Below, in pieces: positions 61,383 through 64,000 of a DNA stretch of 64,000 nucleotides. Under the pieces are notes generated by a model. The model saw only the letters and a list, made by a program, of their open reading frames with translations, was not told the origin of the DNA and ran no database searches. Position 1 is the stretch's first letter, and every line of letters begins with the position of its first letter. The translations under genes were made by a program, and so were the position numbers. The DNA lies in the NCBI GenBank assembly GCA_964540535.1, contig CAZIMO010000005.1, forward strand, positions 131,192 to 195,191. The letters are read 5' to 3'. Source of the stretch: Fimenecus sp964540535. GTDB lineage: Bacteria > Bacillota > Clostridia > Oscillospirales > Acutalibacteraceae.

Positions 61383-61400
61383 AGTTAGCGAGCGCTAACT
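61383..61400. promoter_or_regulatory. DtxR-type operator 1 (feo promoter)
   Basis: AGTTAGCG-AG-CGCTAACT, an 8-bp perfect inverted repeat, core TTAG-N6-CTAA, at the transcription start. The core resembles DtxR/IdeR-family sites (TTAGGTTAGSCTAACCTAA), not a Fur box. Confidence 0.68.
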
Positions 61401-61418
61401 AAAACTTTACTTAAAAAG

Positions 61419-61432
61419 TTAGCATAAACTAA
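61419..61432. promoter_or_regulatory. DtxR-type operator 2 (weaker)
   Basis: TTAG-CATAAA-CTAA, same core and spacing as operator 1, 36 bp downstream of it in the feoA leader. Confidence 0.5.
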
Positions 61433-61465
61433 ATTGTTGCACATTATATTCGGGGGGTGAATTTA

Positions 61466-61678
61466 ATGAATTTGGCAAGTGCGCAGGAAGGAATTGAATA
61501 CATCATTAAAGATATTTCGACTGACGATGACGAGCTTGACGCATTCCTTTTCTCTTTAGGCTGTTATGTAGGCGAGCCGATTACCGTTATCGCTCATAAA
61601 AAAGGCGGTTGTGTTGTGTCGATTAAGGATTCGAGATACAGCATTGACAGTCAGTTGGCTAAAGCTATTACCGTTTAA
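61466..61678 (+). CDS. feoA: FeoA family ferrous iron transport protein
   Basis: 70 residues with the SH3-like FeoA pattern (FLFSLGCYVGEPITVIAHKKGGCVVSI split across two strands, then DSRYSIDSQLAKAI). FeoA is a small cytosolic partner of FeoB needed for Fe(II) uptake. ATG 61466 is preferred over GTG 61457 because the G-rich SD (GGGGGG) gives better spacing. Lies 112 bp upstream of feoB, with the third operator between. Confidence 0.88.
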   Translation: MNLASAQEGIEYIIKDISTDDDELDAFLFSLGCYVGEPITVIAHKKGGCVVSIKDSRYSIDSQLAKAITV

Positions 61679-61717
61679 GCGGTTTTGGGCATAGCAGGAT
61701 AAATATTTTTGCAGTCT

Positions 61718-61735
61718 TGTTAGTTGAAACTAACA
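61718..61735. promoter_or_regulatory. DtxR-type operator 3 (between feoA and feoB)
   Basis: TGTTAG-TTGAAA-CTAACA: 6-bp perfect arms with the same TTAG-N6-CTAA core as the two sites before feoA. Confidence 0.6.
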
Positions 61736-61790
61736 GATTTTGTGAATGTTAATATACAGTATCGAAATAAATTTGAGGAGGAATAAGATT

Positions 61791-63809
61791 ATGAGAATTG
61801 CTCTCGCAGGCAATCCCAACAGCGGTAAAACCACAATGTATAACGCATTGACCGGCAGAAACGAAAAAGTCGGCAACTGGGCCGGTGTTACCGTTGAAAA
61901 GAAAGAAAAAGCCATTAAGAAAAGCTATTATGACAGCAGTCATGAGCTTATTGCAGTTGACCTTCCGGGCGCTTATTCAATGTCGCCGTTCACATCGGAA
62001 GAAAGTATCACAAGTACATATGTCAAGGATGAGCGTCCCGATGTTATTATCAACATTGTTGATGCAACAAACTTGAGTCGAAGCCTTTTCTTCACAACAC
62101 AGCTTTTAGAGCTGGGTGTTCCTGTTGTTGTAGCGCTTAATAAGAGCGATATTAACAAGAAAAAAGAAACAGAAATTGATGCAGAGGCTCTCAGCAAAGC
62201 GCTTAACTGCCCCGTAGTTAAAACAATTTCAACATCATCAAACGGTCTTAAAGATGTAGTTGCCAAAGCTGTTGCGCTGTACGGCAGCAGTCAGAAAGCT
62301 CCTTATGTTCAAGGCGCTGTTGATATGACCGATAAAAAATCAGTTATTGAAGCTGATAAAAAACGCTTTGAGTTTGTAAACGGTATCGTAAAAACAGTTG
62401 AAAAGCGTAAAATTCTTACAAGAGAGAGAAACTCTCAAGATAAAATCGATGATATTCTTACAAATAAGTGGGTCGGACTTCCCATTTTCGCAGTGATTAT
62501 GTTCCTTGTTTTCTGGATTTCACAGGCCGGCCCCGGTGTTTGGATTGCCGATTGGCTTACAGGTATTCTTGAAACTGTTCAGGAATGGATTGCAGTATTT
62601 TTTGAAAATGCAAATCCGTTGCTTTCTGCAATTCTTGTTGACGGCGTAATCGGCGGCGTTATCGCTGTTATCGGATTCTTACCTCTTGTTATGGTAATGT
62701 ACTTCCTTATCGCGCTTCTTGAAGACTGCGGATATATGGCCCGCGCATCAGTTGTTCTTGACCCGATTTTCAAAAAGGTTGGTCTTTCAGGTAAATCAAT
62801 TATCCCATTCGTTATCGGTACAGGATGTGCAATCCCTGGAGTTATGGCTTGCCGTACAATCCGTAACGAGCGTGAACGCAGAGCTACTGCAATGCTTACA
62901 CCGTTTATGCCATGCGGCGCAAAGCTTCCTGTTATCTCACTCTTTGCAGGTGTGTTTTTCGGAGACGCTTTATGGGTTGGACCTCTTATGTACTTCGTCG
63001 GAATTATCTTTATCCTTATCGGCGCGCTTGTTGTCAACAAAATTGCAGGTCATAAGATTAAGAATTCATATTTCATTATTGAGCTTCCCGAATACAAAGT
63101 TCCCTCACTTAAAAGAGCGTTCCGTTCAATGTGTTCAAGAGGCTGGGCTTACGTTGTAAAGGCGGCAACAATCATTCTCCTTTGCAATACAGTAGTTCAG
63201 ATTATGCAGACATTTACATGGCAGTTCACGGTTGCTTCAGAAACAGCAGACGACTCAATCCTTGCTTCTATCGCAGGACCGTTCGCATATTTGCTTGTTC
63301 CCGTAGTAGGTATTATTTCTTGGCAGCTTGCAGCAGCAGCAATTACAGGTTTTATCGCAAAAGAAAATGTTGTAGGTACATTGGCAGTTTGCTTTGCAAT
63401 TACAAACTTTATTGATACTGACGAGCTTGAACTTATCGGCGGTGCAACTGAGGTTGCATCAGTAATGCGTCTTACAAAGGTTGCCGCACTTGCATATTTG
63501 ATGTTCAACCTTTATTCTCCGCCTTGCTTCGCCGCAATCGGTGCTATGAACTCTGAAATGAAGAGCGGCAAATGGCTTTGTGCAGGTATCGGACTTCAAC
63601 TCGGCACAGGCTTTACAGTAGGCTATATTGTATATCAGATCGGTACTCTTATCACAACAGGCGCAGTCGGCGTAGGTTTCTTCCCCGGACTCATCGCAGT
63701 TGCAGTATTTATTGCAATTATCGTGTTCCTTTGCCTGCACACAGACCGCAAGCTTAAGGCAGAAGACGCGCTTAAAGCTCAAAAAAGAGAAACAGTTGCA
63801 AACAGATAA
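61791..63809 (+). CDS. feoB: Ferrous iron transport protein B
   Basis: 672 residues. Cytosolic G domain with G1 GNPNSGKTT (7-15), G3 DLPGAYS and G4 NKSD; then a spacer helix region and a polytopic membrane domain with two Gate repeats (MPCGAKLPVISLFAG and the later SPPCFAAIGAM). It imports Fe(II). The frame opens at 61746, but ATG 61791 has AGGAGG nine bases upstream and gives the family's normal MxxALAGNPNSGKT start. Regulated together with feoA by the TTAG-N6-CTAA sites. Confidence 0.96.
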   Translation: MRIALAGNPNSGKTTMYNALTGRNEKVGNWAGVTVEKKEKAIKKSYYDSSHELIAVDLPGAYSMSPFTSEESITSTYVKDERPDVIINIVDATNLSRSLFFTTQLLELGVPVVVALNKSDINKKKETEIDAEALSKALNCPVVKTISTSSNGLKDVVAKAVALYGSSQKAPYVQGAVDMTDKKSVIEADKKRFEFVNGIVKTVEKRKILTRERNSQDKIDDILTNKWVGLPIFAVIMFLVFWISQAGPGVWIADWLTGILETVQEWIAVFFENANPLLSAILVDGVIGGVIAVIGFLPLVMVMYFLIALLEDCGYMARASVVLDPIFKKVGLSGKSIIPFVIGTGCAIPGVMACRTIRNERERRATAMLTPFMPCGAKLPVISLFAGVFFGDALWVGPLMYFVGIIFILIGALVVNKIAGHKIKNSYFIIELPEYKVPSLKRAFRSMCSRGWAYVVKAATIILLCNTVVQIMQTFTWQFTVASETADDSILASIAGPFAYLLVPVVGIISWQLAAAAITGFIAKENVVGTLAVCFAITNFIDTDELELIGGATEVASVMRLTKVAALAYLMFNLYSPPCFAAIGAMNSEMKSGKWLCAGIGLQLGTGFTVGYIVYQIGTLITTGAVGVGFFPGLIAVAVFIAIIVFLCLHTDRKLKAEDALKAQKRETVANR

Positions 63810-63824
63810 GCATACATTGATATT

Positions 63825-64000
63825 ATAATAACCTCACGAAATACTTACAAAATCAAAGATTTTGAGTATTTCGGAGAACATTGTATCGTAGTACTCGGCG
63901 ACTTATCCAGCCTCGTACTTACGGTATAATAACCTCACGAAATATTTACAAAATTAAAAATTTTGAGTATTTCGGAGAACATTGTATCATAGCACTCGGC
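63825..64000 (+). repeat. Tandem ~100-bp intergenic repeat, continues past window
   Basis: Copy 1 is 63825-63925 and copy 2 starts at 63926 and is cut by the window edge. Each starts TATAATAACCTCACG. It contains a long hairpin: copy 1 CGAAATACT (63838) with AGTATTTCG (to 63874) plus inner AAAATC/GATTTT; copy 2 keeps the stem with changes. GGAGAACATTGTATC follows. Copy 1 then has a second imperfect hairpin (GTAGTACTCGG with CCTCGTACTTAC). Confidence 0.8.

Noticed and set aside
1..64000. Prophage, transposon or replication origin
   Set aside because: No integrase, transposase, phage structural gene, dnaA box cluster or parAB was seen.

Overview
The window reads as chromosomal DNA of an anaerobic, low-to-moderate GC Firmicute of class Clostridia, probably a gut or rumen Ruminococcaceae/Oscillospirales-type bacterium. 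The reasons are the Firmicute-style SD sequences and TTGACA-N17-TATAAT promoters, the [FeFe]-hydrogenase maturation operon, formate-tetrahydrofolate ligase behind a ZTP-type riboswitch, ThyX in place of ThyA, FeoAB, and many intracellular plant-glycan hydrolases. The genus is inference. No transposase, integrase, CRISPR array or rRNA was seen.

Layout. 1-7703 (minus strand): one tight operon running tmk, DUF2156, GNAT, DJ-1/PfpI, 5-formyl-THF cyclo-ligase, mltG, U32 family, YhhN, trmB (cut by the window edge). 7.8-11.6 kb (plus): a double-length thyX, a cell-wall amidase and a GH110-like beta-helix protein. 11.7-13.6 kb: tRNA-Gln(CUG), then a decayed accessory patch with three broken genes around one intact DUF2284 gene. 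13.6-17.1 kb: GH43, then a ZTP riboswitch controlling a formate transporter and fhs. 17.5-24.6 kb: alaS, a HIT protein, GH127, DUF2804 and xth. 24.7-30.8 kb: two unknown secreted proteins, GH31, a second GH43, a YjbR-like gene and an unknown gene. 31-34.8 kb: an unknown exported 709-residue protein, a patatin and a superinfection-immunity-like membrane protein, divergent from an XRE regulator. 34.8-39.0 kb: TM1266-hydE-hydG-hydF behind a structured, terminator-bearing leader. 39.1-43.8 kb: ferredoxin-type aldo/keto reductase, ECF S component, comF, a DUF2798-like membrane protein behind a second structured leader, and an M20 peptidase. 44.0-53.1 kb: a 3024-residue Ig-repeat surface protein with a nearly identical 983-bp internal duplication. 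53.2-59.4 kb: GNAT, a small FTR-like Fe-S protein, a third GH43, a GntR/LacI-hybrid repressor with two palindromic operators, a GPH-type sugar transporter, an MBL-fold hydrolase and a GH2-like remnant. 59.4-64 kb: MATE exporter, DUF6514, and feoA-feoB under three TTAG-N6-CTAA operators, ending in a tandem ~100-bp repeat.

How the parts fit. GH110, three GH43s, GH127 and GH31 all lack signal peptides. They probably finish breaking down arabinose-, xylose- or galactose-decorated oligosaccharides inside the cell after import, in part by the GPH transporter. Formate uptake, fhs, 5-formyl-THF cyclo-ligase, ThyX and Tmk link one-carbon metabolism to dTMP supply. HydEGF builds the H-cluster of a hydrogenase encoded elsewhere, and FeoAB supplies ferrous iron.

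The most unusual signal is a ~95-bp leader present twice, 34 kb apart, that runs into the start codons of two unrelated genes: HIT at 20.29 kb and the FTR-like gene at 54.3 kb. In both copies a hairpin lies between a good SD and the start codon. Next in interest are the structured leaders at 34.88 kb and 41.58 kb, the XRE/superinfection-immunity/patatin cassette and the giant-protein duplication.
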